A DNA stretch of 64,000 bases from Epiperipatus broadwayi (Eukaryota; Onychophora; Udeonychophora; Euonychophora; Peripatidae). A model generated the notes under the pieces. The model was not told the DNA's origin, ran no database searches, and worked only from the letters and a program-made list of their open reading frames with translations. Below, piece by piece: positions 36,390-48,984 of this stretch (position 1 is the stretch's first letter; every line of letters begins with the position of its first letter). The stretch covers positions 12,131,473-12,195,472 of the forward strand of contig JAQFVV010006215.1 of NCBI GenBank assembly GCA_028023455.1. Direction: 5' to 3'. A program made the position numbers and the translations under genes.

Positions 36390-37760
36390 TGTAGCATTCA
36401 AATATGAGGCTTATCAAAATGTTTATTTCCCTCAGTTTTTTCACCTATTAATTTTAAGTTAATATTAGAAGACAGAGATAGAAAGAGAAGTTTCCACATA
36501 GCTGGAATACGTTGAACTTCATCAGCCCTATTTAAACTAGTACGTCTCTTTAATATTTCAATTGACTCTCTCATGATTCTTAAATCATATCTTTCCAAAT
36601 TAGCAAGTATTTTTGCATTGTCAAAATCAGGTATGTGATCAATTTCTAAAAAATGGGATGTAAAAACTGATGTGTTAAATTTCTGATTAATGTTCATTAA
36701 TTCTAACATTTATTCGTCTATTAGACTGGCCTACATAGCTTCTCATGCACTGCAAACTTGGAATTTCATAAACCCCCTGGTGTTCCAAAAATAATCTGTC
36801 TTTAGGTTTATGTAAAAAAATTACCAATTTTCTTTCCAGTAGAAAAAGTCTTTATATTAAAACAAAGGTAGTCTTCTACTGATAAGGCAAAGATGAATTG
36901 TCAATTTCTATCCTCTTTTTTCCCTTTAGCATCAATGCTATGCAAAGCCTTACATATGATGTTTCTATTATAATCATTAGAAAGTAGAATATTTTTTTGT
37001 AAGTTCTATTTCTTGAGCAAGATGATCTTTATCAGACAAATTATAAGCTCTAGTCAAAATAATTTTTCCTACAGAAAATATTTGAGCAGGGTGATGATGA
37101 GAATTAAAATTAAGATATCTATATGTATCGGTAGATTTTCTGTAAACTGATATCACAAAGGTTTCATCACACTTTCTTGTAATTAAAACATCTAGAAAAG
37201 AAAGCGATTTGTTATTTTCCACTTTCGTAGTAAATTTAATATTAGGATACCAATTATTTAGAAAAACAAGAAAAGAATTTAAGGGATCAATGCCATGAGG
37301 TCATACAACAACTGTATCATCCTCATATCTTAGCCAAATAGAAGGTTTCATAATAGCTGTATTTAATACTTGACTTTCAAAATTATCCATGAAAAGATCA
37401 GCAATTACAGTTGACAATGGAGATCCCATAGAAATTCCTTTAATTTGTTTAAACTTTTGAGAATTGTGAATAAAAAATGTATTTTCAAGGTAATGCTTCG
37501 CTGATGGAATAATAAAATCAGGCAAATCATTGTGTTGAGCTTATTATAAATAATGCTTCTTCAACACTAAGCAATAAATCAGTTCTAGTTAATTTTAAGT
37601 TTTTGATTATAGAAATAAAATGACTTGAATTTTAATTTTCATATCTTTATCTATACTAGAACGTTTGATTAGACATTCTGTCTTTCTAAATATGTCAGAG
37701 GATCTCTAACAATCTTTTTATAAGTTCCATCATTTAATAAATTTAAAATTGTATTAATAT
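36390..37760 (-). pseudogene. Penelope-like retroelement fragment (RT plus GIY-YIG-side C-terminus)
   Basis: Penelope-like elements encode a telomerase-related RT and often a GIY-YIG endonuclease. On the minus strand: GTYKKIVRDPLTYLER (about 37,740-37,690), then a decayed part. This is followed by QKFKQIKGISMGSPLSTVIADLF (about 37,460-37,390) and WLRYEDDTVVV (about 37,335-37,303), where YEDD replaces YVDD, then NKSLSFLDVLITRK and VYRKSTDTYRYLNFNSHHHPAQ (about 37,215-37,080). Near the end, FLEIDHIPDFDNAKILANLERYDLRIMRESIEILKRR is split here as HIPDFDNAKILAN and RIMRESIEILKR (about 36,640-36,540), the conserved end after the GIY-YIG core. The GIY-YIG core itself (about 36,710-36,980) is badly decayed. 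Stops and frameshifts separate the segments. Confidence 0.85.
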
Positions 37761-37975
37761 AATCTAAACGATTAAGTTCAACAATTTAAAATTTTATTAT
37801 TATAATCTAAACGATTAAATACAACAGTTCAACTGTTGTACTAAATTGGATTAAATGATGGAACTTATAAAAAAGTTGTTAAGAGATCCTCTGACATATT
37901 TAGAAAAAACAACAGAATGTCTAATCAAACGTTCTGGTATAGATGAAGATATGAAAATTAAAATTTCTCCAAGAG
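37619..37975. repeat. inverted duplication of the Penelope-like RT upstream part
   Basis: The left arm (37,619-37,745) reads, on the minus strand, the same sequence as the right arm on the plus strand (37,850-37,975). Both carry AAATGATGGAACTTATAAA, AGATCCTCTGACATATTTAGAAA and AATGTCTAATCAAACGTTCT. The spacer of about 100 bp holds its own direct duplication of TATAATCTAAACGATTAA. The right arm retains more of the RT reading frame (ECLIKRSGIDEDMKIKISPREG). Confidence 0.85.
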
Positions 37976-38404
37976 AAGGTTCTTCATTATATCTTAAATT
38001 TAACCATTTAGTTTTTTGTTATCGAATTAGTTAAGGCTTGTCAATAATGATATTTGGTGTATGGATTCTATATAATTCACTTTAAAATTATATTAACAGC
38101 ACTAAACAAATTAAAATCATTGTTGAAGTCCAAATATTTCATTCTATGATATATGACTATCTTATTTGAGGCCAGTACATTAATAGCATTAAATGACTCT
38201 AAATTGAACTGATCTTATTGCTACAATATATTTAACCTAAACATTTATTTAGAATTTAATATATGCTCTTTTATATATGCTTACTAGTAGTTTTTTTTAA
38301 AAACAGAAATAAATGCTAATTGTTTGACTTTTGCTTTATTACATCTTATTGCATTTCATTATCAAAAGGTGCATCAAAGTTTAGACAAATACATTTGTCT
38401 ATAT

Positions 38405-38444
<40 letters not shown>

Positions 38445-39130
38445 TTCTTTTTTCTTTTTTTTTTTTTTTTGATTTTTTAAAAATTACTTAATAAATTTAC
38501 TCTAATCCCCGATAGGATAAACTAATTTGTTTAAATAATAATCAATTTAAGGAAAGGGACGGCGCTCCAGATCCATTGCTTCATTTGACATTTCTCTATA
38601 TTATATTACTGAACTTTTTGCATTCCATTACAATATAGTCTAATAAAATTAATCAAGATGATTAGAATAATAAGATTATAATAAAACTAACTACTCTTTT
38701 TTTAAAGATTTAATAACAAAATTTCACTACCTAAAGTACATTATATATAAATGCTACATTATATAAATATCAAAAAAGTTACATTTTCAATAAATTATGA
38801 TATTAGTACATTATCAAAAAAAGAATTTCTTTTATCTTTATGTTAGCATTTTTAAAAAAACATATATAACTATTTTAATAAAAGTCTCAATTGTCTTACT
38901 TATTTATATCCTTTTAATGTTTCTACTATTATTTTTACTTGTTTTTTTTTTTTATTCCATTTTTCATTATTATTATTCAAAGTCTATATTTTTTTTCTAC
39001 AATTTTTTCCATTAATATCATCTTTTTAATAGAATTATGCTATTAATTATTGTTTTCTCTATGAAATGTCTAATTATATATTCATCTATTTTGTAAATAG
39101 CCTAATTAAACTGTTTGAAAAGTTATAATA
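37976..39130. other. intronic sequence with a long homopolymer tract
   Basis: A/T-rich sequence without a gene. Its main feature is the polypyrimidine tract listed separately. A 72-codon Phe/Leu/Tyr-rich frame at 38797-39015 is low-complexity and not supported as coding. Confidence 0.4.
38407..38470. repeat. 32-base C run continuing into a T-rich tract
   Basis: An uninterrupted run of 32 C (38407-38438) is followed by TCTTTTTTCTTTTTTC and a long T run, giving about 64 nt of nearly pure pyrimidine. The minus strand is a G32 run that can form quadruplex or triplex structures. The exact run length is unreliable in sequencing. Confidence 0.9.
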
Positions 39131-39137
39131 AATTGTT

Positions 39138-39245
39138 AAATCACAAAAAAGCATATAAAATTATATGCATGTTCAAGTAATGCTTCAATTTAATCACAAA
39201 AAAGCATATAAAATTATATGCATGTTCAAGTAATGCTTCAATTTA
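39138..39245. repeat. 53-bp perfect tandem duplication
   Basis: TCACAAAAAAGCATATAAAA and the following ATTATATGCATGTTCAAGTAATGC occur at 39141 and again at 39194 without visible differences. This points to a recent event. Confidence 0.9.
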
Positions 39246-40643
39246 TGTATTTTTATTTATTATAGTTATAATATATAATAGCTTTTTATTTTTTTACACA
39301 AACTGATATTTATTTATAAATTAATAATAATTTACAAAAATTCACAGTATCTTTTTAAAATTATTTACTGAACTTTGGAGATGGTATCAAAAGACTTCAA
39401 TTGGCTGAACACTCATGTTGAACTTCATTCAATCCCAATATCATAATAATAAAATATCCATATCAGTGACAGAAAGCTTTAGAACGTTTCTTAACATTAC
39501 ATAGAAGGGTGTTATCAACAAAATGCTGACAATTGAGTCAGAAATAAATAGAATTTTCCTAAAGTTGCACTCTCCTTTTGAAACAAATCAGTATCACATA
39601 CAAATCTCTTTGACTAAACAATTATATATGATAAGAACAAACATCATTTTTAACAATGATTTTTTTATCAGAAATCAAAGCTAGCAGATTGCTTTATATA
39701 TAACTACATAATACATCCGTAATACAATATTTGCAAACTTTGCATAAAAAAAAATGATATGCTTTATTACAGTCTACCATATCAAGCTGCCAGTCTTAAA
39801 AATCTGATATTTGTTTCCTAATTATTTAACATAAATATACAAAATCAATATACTGCATTTAAATTATATTTATTAAAGACAATTTATTAATATAAGTACT
39901 TTTTACACAAATAAAGTTCAATAATTCAACTGAAATACTTGTTCAAATCTTCTGATTTTGTAGTACTATTGATATCCAAACCTTAAGCTATTTGTTGATA
40001 TCTGATGCCTTATTGTTTGAAGAACTTATTTCAAACAATTTAGATAAAACTAATTCATCTTAGATGAAGTCAGAAAATTTCTATGCAGAAGAAGCTATAT
40101 AAATAAAAATTACATTAATCAAGTTATGGATTCTCTCCCTCTGAAATCTTTTTATTATACTGCATTACAATCTATTATTATCAAATCATTCTGTCATTAT
40201 CTATACATTTCCACTTCTATTATATTTTAATAAAAACTATTTCATTAGTTCCAATAAACTTTCATCAAAAAATGTTTAAACTATTCCTTATCTCATTTTT
40301 ATTTCTCCCATTACATTCTATTTTATAAAATTACATATTCTATATTTTTTCTGCCACTTTCATATAGATCTCACAGATTATCATATATATTGCAATATCT
40401 ACATATAATATAGTCTCGCATGTATATATATTATTGATCCTCAATAATAATAATAAAGAAAAAAGGGTTTCGTTAAAAGAAATAGAAAACCAATAAAAAA
40501 AAAAAAAATTAGTTAAAAGGATTCTAAAAACTTATTTTAAAAGAAATTAGAAAAAACTAAATAAAGATTGAAGATTAGAAAGGAAAGGGGAGGGGTGTAT
40601 AATGAACGCGTCTCTTTCTTTCTTTGTTAAATAAGAAAATCAC

Positions 40644-40910
40644 GTATCAAAAGAATGAAAGAAAATAATTGTAATTGTAAAATTAAAAATGTAAAACTTG
40701 GACTAAATTTCTAGATAGATTGGTACAAGATAAAGTAATGTAAAGGAATGTTGCAATTAGTAACATTCAAGATTTAAATGTATCAAAGGAATGAAAGAAA
40801 ATAATTGTAATTATAAAATTGAAAAATGTAAAACTAGTACAAAAAATTCCAGATAGATTGGTATAAGATAAAGAATGAAAAGGAATGATGCAATTAGTAA
40901 CATTCTATAG
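40644..40910. repeat. two copies of a 136-bp tandem unit
   Basis: GTATCAAAAGAATGAAAGAAAAT (read as two halves, GTATCAAAAG and AATGAAAGAAAAT) starts at 40644 and recurs at 40780. Each copy continues through an AGATAGATTGGTA block and ends in GCAATTAGTAACATTC. Copies differ by several substitutions. Confidence 0.85.
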
Positions 40911-43900
40911 AACGATAGCAGAGAGAATAAGCAGAGCTGATTTAGAAGTAACTGGTTATGTTTTCATTTGCTGGCTAAAACTTAACAAAAAAAAAAATAT
41001 AGAAGGGAAGAAACCGTCTAGAGAATAGCGAGGACGTATTATTCAAATGTTAACGAACTTAGTTGGGTACGCTAACATGGAGGGCTAGTGGCGAATAACG
41101 GGCGTTTGCTCGGTCTATCTCCGTCCAACCATTCGCTCACTACCTATAACATCTAAAATGCTGCCGAGAAGAGACCGCCGTTATGGAACCAGATCTGCCT
41201 GAAGATTCGTAATAGGATATTAAAAGAGATGAATACCTACTGAAATTCGGAATTAGAAAGAAATCAAACCCACGCCAAAAGATTATAAACTCTCACTCCA
41301 CTAACTGGGATGTCGGAGAAGCGAGCAACCATCTCTGCAAAAGAAGGGAAATTTTTCCCACTCGATGGTTGATCCTTCATTGAGGACTCCATACCTAGGT
41401 AACTATTATTAATACATGCATGTCAGAATTAATTTGTGAACAAAGAAATCAGTCAGAAACTAAAGCTATTAAAATTTGCGCAATACTTCGGACAAATATA
41501 ATTAAAAGAACTTATGATTTCACTATAATAATGTATAAGAAAGTAACAATTGGATTACGCTAGTTTATTTAAGGTTTAATTTGAATTATATTCTTTACTA
41601 TTTTATTTATGTGTATATTATGTTGGTGTGTGATAGGTATATGTGTGTTTTATGATTTTATTATGTCATTATAAATAACGAATTGCAAAATTAAAAGTTT
41701 ATTTATAAAAGGAAGTAAATAGTCATTTGCGTTTTTCTTTTCTTTACCAAGCGAATAAATATTTAGAGTGAATTAAATCTAGGTCATTCGAGCTAACAAG
41801 TTTATTAAGTGAGGAATAATAATAAAGCAATCGAAATGGATAAATAAGTCCTTTCGTATCGTAAATAAAGGGAAAGAAGGAAGGGCTATAATTGATATTC
41901 CTGCTGTACCGTGATAATTCCGGGAATAAATTTATAAATATTCCAAGCACTGGGCAGAACAAATTATTCGATTCAAATAATTTGCCCAGCAGAGAAGAAG
42001 CGTTTAATTGGGAAATATAATGCTGGGATGATATTTTATATTATGTCAGTGTCCAATTAAGAATATATACTCAATTTTGGGAGTGTATATTGGCTTCTTG
42101 CTTGTGGTAATCATCATCGATGGTGAAACGGTCGATCACATAATTAAGTGCGGCTGGTGTTTAACCGAACGGTGGTTGTATTACAATATATATATATCTT
42201 TCTGTACTTTGTATACATTTTTCATTCTTCTTTACTCACATTTCAATAACTCATGAAGCGGTAAATCTGTAGTACATATTTAGCTTCACTGCCTGATGAC
42301 ATTACAGACCTTTAAAATAGGGTTTGAACCGGTTTATATATATTATTTGTCATCCAGGAATGTTAGGCACACACATATACATGTATAACTTCCACCCTGT
42401 TTATTCACAACAGTTATGATTAACCAGTTGTTATTATTTCAACTTAATTATATTTCATTTATAAGCTTGTAAATTCCCTTCACCTAGATAATCGTGTATG
42501 TGCGTATATGTACTACAGATACAAAAATTAGTATGATTAATGTAAAGCCAAAGCAATGCCAGAAAGTTCTAGAAAGTATTATTACAATTTAAAAATGTCA
42601 TTCTCATTTAACTATTTCAAGTCAAACTAACAAAATCATATTCTTAAAGCTATTTCCAATTTTAAAAAATACATTTAAATAATGCTTTCTGGAATGTATT
42701 TGTTTACATCTTCCAATTTTGCCAAATTTCAAGTATAGTAGGAGTAAGACTTTTTGGCACGTGCAAAATGAGCTCAGATCACTCAATCACCTTGTGTTCG
42801 ATTAGAGAGTGAAAACAAAATGAATTTTGAGTAGAAGGAATTTGCCTCCCTGATCTTAGATCGCCTCATACTGCTTGTCCGCCATGCCATCGCCACTTGA
42901 GAGCTGTTCTGTTTAAATGTGAAAGAACAATTTGAAGATGCCTAAATTGTGCCTTGCTGACCATGCTTTCGCGTCTAAACTTCGTATACGTTATTCTAAA
43001 TGGCCGCCATAATATCTAAAAGATAATCCGTTTTGCCAAAGAATAAACTCTTTCCTCATTTCTTTCCTAAATTCTAATTATATTTGTAATGTATTCTTTT
43101 ATTTATCTGGTAACTGACTAATAAGCTCAGTTATCGTCATTGTTAAATTTATGATTTTCTCTCTAGAGTTTTAAAATCTCATTCTATAAAATTTTATGTA
43201 TTTTAAATCTCTCATTAGCTTTTAAAATTTCACACTCTAGTTATCTTATTTTCATACAGCAAAACTTATTTTAAACTATGTATTTATTGAATTAATTTGG
43301 TATGCTAATGTTTCAATCTAGTGAACTTATATCATTTCAGCCACCATTCCGATATTTTGGAATATTTAATAGTTAAATGTAAAATTTCTTCTTGAATGCA
43401 GTTTGCTCGATTGAATATTTTGAAATAAATGCTTAATGGCGGATTGTTCAAACCATCGTATTATGGGATATGATCAACCTTTTTGTTATTAGCGCTATTG
43501 ATTTAAATGCATTTTATGTTTTCTAAATAAATCTGATTATTAATCTATTTAAATAATTATTTATTGCTTTCACGCCATTGAAAGTTAACTTGCTTATAAT
43601 ATACTATCGTTAAGAATACTTGAAGCTTGTTAAATAGGAAAAATAATATTTCCCCTCTTCTATATTTGACATCCTAATCTGCTAAAGTTAGACATATGTT
43701 GCTGAGTGGGTTAATATCCAGTCATGGTGTTATGCATGATATTATTACTTTATTTAAGCTTAAATTATTGCATTAGTCATTTAAGACTTAAGCCATATTA
43801 GTGTTGCTTACTTATGATAGCATTTTAAAGAATTTGTATTTTGCTTTATTATATCTATTCCTACGGAAGTTCCGGATTTTCTTCATGTAACTTGTCTAAG

Positions 43901-45683
43901 AATGACGTTTGGCAGCACCAACATTAGGACAAACATTAGATTGTTAAGGCTCTGTATGGGAAACATCAACGAGTTCGAACCATAGCATCCTTACCACTCG
44001 TCTTTTCAAGTATCGTCTTGTTATAAATACAAGCGGAATCTTATATATGATAAAGCCTTTCAGTCCAAAGACGGACATGTTCTCCATTTCTAGCGCTATC
44101 ATTATAGTCAGCACTGCGAGTTCTTTTCATTATGTGTAGTTCCTATATTATCCATAAGACGTGGCGCAGTGATGTTTGTAAACCATTCACTTAATAATTA
44201 ATAGAATATTTTTAGAATTGTCACAGTAAAGCTTATTTAAGCTAATCCCGTCATCATTTGTACAGGCCCAGATGCGCTCATGAATGATAAGTTGCTTAAC
44301 TGTCATATCAAGAATAAACCTCTCTTTGGAGATGAATTTAGAGATGTCTTTTATCATTACTTTAAAGTAATGATCATAGCGTTAATAAGATTAATCTAGT
44401 TATTTACAGTTCATTAGCATACTAAATCAGTTGCTTATATGAAAGGTATTAACCGCATTAAATCTGTGCTATGTTTTTGATGTAAATTAAAATTATTTAT
44501 GTTCATTAAATTATTATGTTGATAATTACTCATGCGTGTGTGTCTTACTGAAATCTCACTTGTTTCTTATAATAATAATATTAATATTTAGAAGTTATAC
44601 ATGATTATTTTAAATGGACATTTATCTCTGGATTGTTCTATCTTTGCTCATTCTGAATGGATACTATATTATAATTCATGTTTCTTTTGCAATGCTAGCT
44701 GTTTGCAATTCATTTAAATTTATAGATTTTCCCTTCGCATAAGACTGAGCCAAGATTTAATATTATTTATTTATAATAATTACCCTGTAGATCTCGTTTC
44801 TCCGCTGTGTCTGTGGGACCGGAATGAATAAAATTTCATCTGTTATCATCAGAAGTGTTGTTCATAATGTTATAGTTTTAGAGAAGAGCAAATAGGGCAG
44901 AATCCATGATTGCTCCTGACCTGTGTATCTCGGCACGAGTGGATTTAGGGTACTTTTGCTTAGATTCTAAACCTTGTAAAATGAGCATACAATTATGACC
45001 GGTACACTCAATATATTTTCCTAAAATGAATTTATCAGTTTTCTTTATCATATCTCATAATTATGAAAATCTAATGTGATTCACATATCTATTCAATTTT
45101 TTATATAAGTAGGTAAAAAATAAAATTTTCATTATTGAGTATGTTTATTCTAAAATTATTCTAGCTTTTTGTGTTCAGTAATCTATTAATATAATTCAAT
45201 TAAAACACTGAAAATACTAATTTGATTTCATTCATATATTATAGTCATTAAAACATTTTAAAATTAATTAAATTTTTCTCATTAAAAAAAGAAGTCCCTC
45301 CCCATCAAATCCCTCCTTGTTCAGCCTCATTGCAGCATAATTAGCTAACCTTTAGATTTATCACTCTTGTTTTGAATTCTAGCTAAACATTTCTGAATCC
45401 CCAAGGCAAATACAATATACATCATTTTTAAATGTTAAAACATATTACAATCTTCCCTTTCCAAATTATTCTATATATTTCACCATTATTATGTAAGATT
45501 GACTGCAGATTTTTAATATTTATTGCTTTTTATTACAATTCTCATTTCCAACTATTCATATAATTCCATTTCACATTTAACTAAATTTCTAAATACTTAT
45601 ACTCTTCCACTTCACAAGACAAATATATAAAACTTTCCATACTTCAGTCACACCCTTTCCATTAAATATTAGTATCTTTTACT
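40911..45683. other. intronic sequence with several unassigned GC-richer patches
   Basis: No gene was recognised in nearly 4.8 kb. Patches at about 41,015-41,400 (CGAATAACGGGCG...) and 42,100-42,340 (with GGGTTTGAACCGG) differ from the A/T-rich surroundings. So do those at 42,760-43,030 (ending CGGCCATT-like ATGGCCGCCATAATA) and 43,860-44,290 (with GAGTTCGAACC). The GGTTTGAACC and GAGTTCGAACC motifs are B-box-like, so old tRNA-derived SINEs are likely. I found no convincing matching A boxes. Confidence 0.35.
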
Positions 45684-46820
45684 AGATCATATCCAGGTAT
45701 TGAGAGAAGTCATAGAAAGGACAAATGAATATGAGTTGTCATTATGTTTTGGATTTATAGATTATGAAAAGGCATTCGATTCTATACACATTTCTTCAGT
45801 GATTAAAGCATTGGATCATCAAGGTATAGATCCAGGATATTGTCGTATTTTAAAGAATATTTATAAAAATGCAACAGCAACAATTAGATTACATAATGAT
45901 ACTGGAAAAATCAACATTGAGAAAGGTGTAAGGCAAGGTGACTCCATATCTCCAAAACTTTTTACAGCAGTGCTGCAAGAAGTATTTTGTGGATTAAAAT
46001 GGGAAACTAAAGGAATGAAAGTAAATGGAGAGTATTTAAGTCATTTAGATTTTGCAGATGATGTAGTTGTTTTTGCAAATAATGCTTCAGAGCTGCAGGA
46101 AATGTTGCAGGAGTTAGCAGATGAAAGTAGAAAAGTAGGACTAAAGATAAATGTTAAAAAGACTAAAGTAATGTTTAATCGATTTGCTCAAAATATGAAA
46201 ATAAAGATTGATTATGAAGAATTAGAAGAAGTTAACAGTTACAAATACCTAAGTCAGATTAATACAGATGGAAACATAATGGAGGAAATTAATCATAGAA
46301 TTAAACTTGGTTGGAGTGCTTTTGGTACAAATAACTTGATACTAAAAGGAAATATGCCTATGTGTTTGAAAAGAATGGTTTTTAACAAATGTGTTTTACC
46401 AGTTCTTACTTATGGATCTGAGACTTGGACACTTAATAGAAGAGAAATACAGAGACTTCAGACCACTCAAAGGAGTATGGAGAGATGTATGTTGGGAGTA
46501 ACAAGAAGAGATCGAAAACACAATGTATGAGTAAGACAACAAACAGGTGTTACTGACCTTATTGAAAAAATTAAAAGATTGAAATGGAGTTGGGCTGGAC
46601 ATATTGCTAGAAGAAATGAAAATAGATGGACAATTGAAATTTTAAACTGGATTCCAAGAGATTGTAAAAGACCCAGAAAGAGACCACATGTGAGATGGAT
46701 GGATGAAATAAGAAAACGTGCAGGGGTGTTGTGGAAAAGATAAGCTAAAGATCGGAGAAGATGGATTAAACTTGGAGAGACCTTCATCCTACAGTGGATT
46801 GATAATGGTTGATGATGATG
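45684..46820 (+). mobile_element. RTE-like LINE copy 2, 5'-truncated, with 10-bp target duplication
   Basis: ATCTTTTACT occurs at 45674-45683 and at 46821-46830, directly bounding this 1,137-bp insert. It begins in frame with DHIQVLREVIERTNEY and keeps one open frame to 46,530, then a stop and a continuing frame (TGVTDLIEKIKRLKWSWAGH, PRDCKRPRKRPHVRW). Motif A is FIDYEKAFDSI, the next block is GVRQGDSISPKLF, and the active site is HLDFADDVVVF. The C-terminus has LTYGSETWTLNRREIQRLQ and the WAGHIARR-type motif common in RTE/craniofacial-protein-like retroelements. The tail is (TGATGATGATG). The 5' endonuclease half is missing, so it cannot move on its own. It is the best preserved element of this family in the window. 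Confidence 0.9.
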
Positions 46821-46830
46821 ATCTTTTACT

Positions 46831-47615
46831 TTTTTCCTCATTGAATAAAAATATTTGATATTTTTTCCTATGTGCATACTTCTCTAATCGTAACTCGATA
46901 TTATTTATACTATTGGCAAAAATAAAAAAAGGCACATAATCTGTATAAAAAAAGCCATTATTTTATAATTCCCATCCATGTCTCAAACCTCTTCATCTTT
47001 ACTTTCAATTCCTAAGAAATAAAATGATAATAATAAGGATAACAATAAACCTTTCTATTTCAAATCAATTTAATATTTAACTTCCAGTGGCTCAATAAAT
47101 GTCCTTAATTAATAAGAGCAAACCTATTCTTTTATGTTCAATATGTTTCTATAATCTAGTAAATAATCTTATTGTAAATCTTTTCTAACATCTAAGAATA
47201 TTATCATTTTCCCAATAAATTATTACAATTATCTAATATGGGAATCACTTGGCATGTTCACTGATAATCACTGATGGATTTAAAGAAAAGAGATGAAGAG
47301 TCAAATATGAATATTAATATAAATAATAAATGTAAGCTAGGACAATTGTGTATTGCTTTTGATAATATATCTTTTTTCCCCCAAAAGTCAAAATCATTTA
47401 CAGTCAGCATATAACTTAACATATAGACAACTACAGCATCAGATCTACATAACTGACCTGCAGGTCAACTAGCTTTCAAAACACTAGAATATTTATTATA
47501 TTAAAGTCATTAGCTAAATAAAATAAAAGTAGTTGCAAAGGGAATATAAAATCCAATATAAATAACTAGAAGCCAGACTGAAATCTGGTGTACTATTGTC
47601 TAATATCCTTTGAAT
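46831..47615. other. intronic sequence between RTE copies, nothing recognised
   Basis: A/T-rich sequence without conserved open frames, repeats or RNA-like motifs. Confidence 0.4.
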
Positions 47616-47616
47616 C

Positions 47617-48180
47617 ATCATCATCATCAACAATAACCATTATCAATCCACTACAGGATGAAGGTCTCTCCAAGTTCAATCCATCTTCTCCGATCTTTAG
47701 CTTCTCTTCTCCACATCACCCCTGCACACTTTCTTATTTCATCCATCCATCTCACGTATGGTCTCTTTCTGGGTTTTTTTTTACAATCTCTTGGAATCCA
47801 CTTTAAGATTTCAATTGGAAGATTGCAAGAATTAGAATAACTGTCTTATATTAAATACGACATTATCGGACTTTGTGAAGTTAGAAGAAAGGGTGAAGAG
47901 ACAATTGATTTAAAAAGTGGACATGTGCTCTATAAAGGCATAAATATTGGAAATAACAAGGGGAGTAGATTGATGGTGTATCAGACAGAGTGGCAAGATT
48001 AGTTATACAACTTGATAGCAGATACCAAATGCAGATAATTCAGGTTTATGCCCCAACAAGTTCTCATAGTAATGAAGTATAGATTTTTATATGGATGTAC
48101 AAAAGACTTTTGATCAGAGTAAACAACATTTTAAAATTATTATGGGAGACTTTAATACCCATACTTAAATAGACATCAGT
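47617..48180 (-). mobile_element. RTE-like LINE copy 3, rearranged (3' end minus, endonuclease part plus)
   Basis: From 47,617 to about 47,815 the minus strand is the 3' end of the same RTE family: CATCATCATCATCAAC tail complement, and the PRDC...KRP..RW region, including CACCCCTGCACACTTTC. From about 47,817 the plus strand carries the endonuclease part: GRLQELE, LSYIKYDIIGLCEVRRKGEE, then ADTKCR-type frame shifts, IQLDSRYQMQIIQVYAPTSS and IIMGDFNT near 48,140-48,165. The RT between them is absent. A 3' end in one orientation joined to 5' sequence in the other is the classic result of twin priming during LINE insertion. CTAATAT on both sides (47,600 and 48,196) may be the target duplication. 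Confidence 0.75.
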
Positions 48181-48960
48181 ATTCAAAACAATAACTAATA
48201 TGAAATAAATTGATTTTAATAGAAATTATTAATTTTACATGATTTTCAAATATTATTAAATAACATTTTCTTTTCCTTATACAACCCAAAAAATAGCACA
48301 ATTAAACTTCACACAATCAAGTGTGCCAATGCCAAATTGGCACATGTATATAAAATAATTTTGTCTAAAAAAATTATTAAAATCTTTCGTAAAAGAGTGA
48401 AATAAAAGTTATAAAACTCTGAAGTTTCTTTAAATGTAAATGCAGTTTGTTTTCGTGAAAATAAGATTTAAAAATCAGAGAGTTCTTAAAAATAAAACTT
48501 ACAATTAAAGGGGAGAGGGGGAGTTTTGTTTAGAAAAGATAAAACTAAGAGTTCATAAAAGTTAAAGAGTATTATTATTATAAATTAAAAGTTTAAAAAA
48601 AATATATAAAAATCTCTTTTCATTCCAGTTTATTATAATAAATTATATATGTGCGTGCGAATGTAAACAAAAGTATGCATGTTAGAATAATATAAAAAAG
48701 AAAAATATATATATAAATGAAAGTTAAAAAAAAAAATTTATATTTGGAAAACACAGCGATGGCTATTAAGTTAAATAAAGACAACACGTTTATGAAAATA
48801 AATATTAAAATGAAATGTATTTAAAAACACAGTGGTGAGCTACTAATTAAGGATATAAAAACAACACGTTTTGAGATAGCTAATTAATCAATCGTCAAAA
48901 ACACGTTGTCATAGGATTAATCTAAAGGAATTTCGACAACACCTATTGCACATTTGCCGG
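48181..48960. other. intronic sequence, nothing recognised
   Basis: A/T-rich, with a purine-rich stretch around 48,510-48,535. AAAACAACACGTTT-like sequence recurs near 48,778 and 48,858, suggesting an old short duplication. Confidence 0.35.
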
Positions 48961-48984
48961 AGGATATTAAAACAAAAACACTTC

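Noticed and set aside
42999-43450. MITE bounded by GGCCGCCAT...AATGGCGG
   Set aside because: The inverted match is only about 9 bp and not extended by flanking similarity, so chance cannot be excluded.
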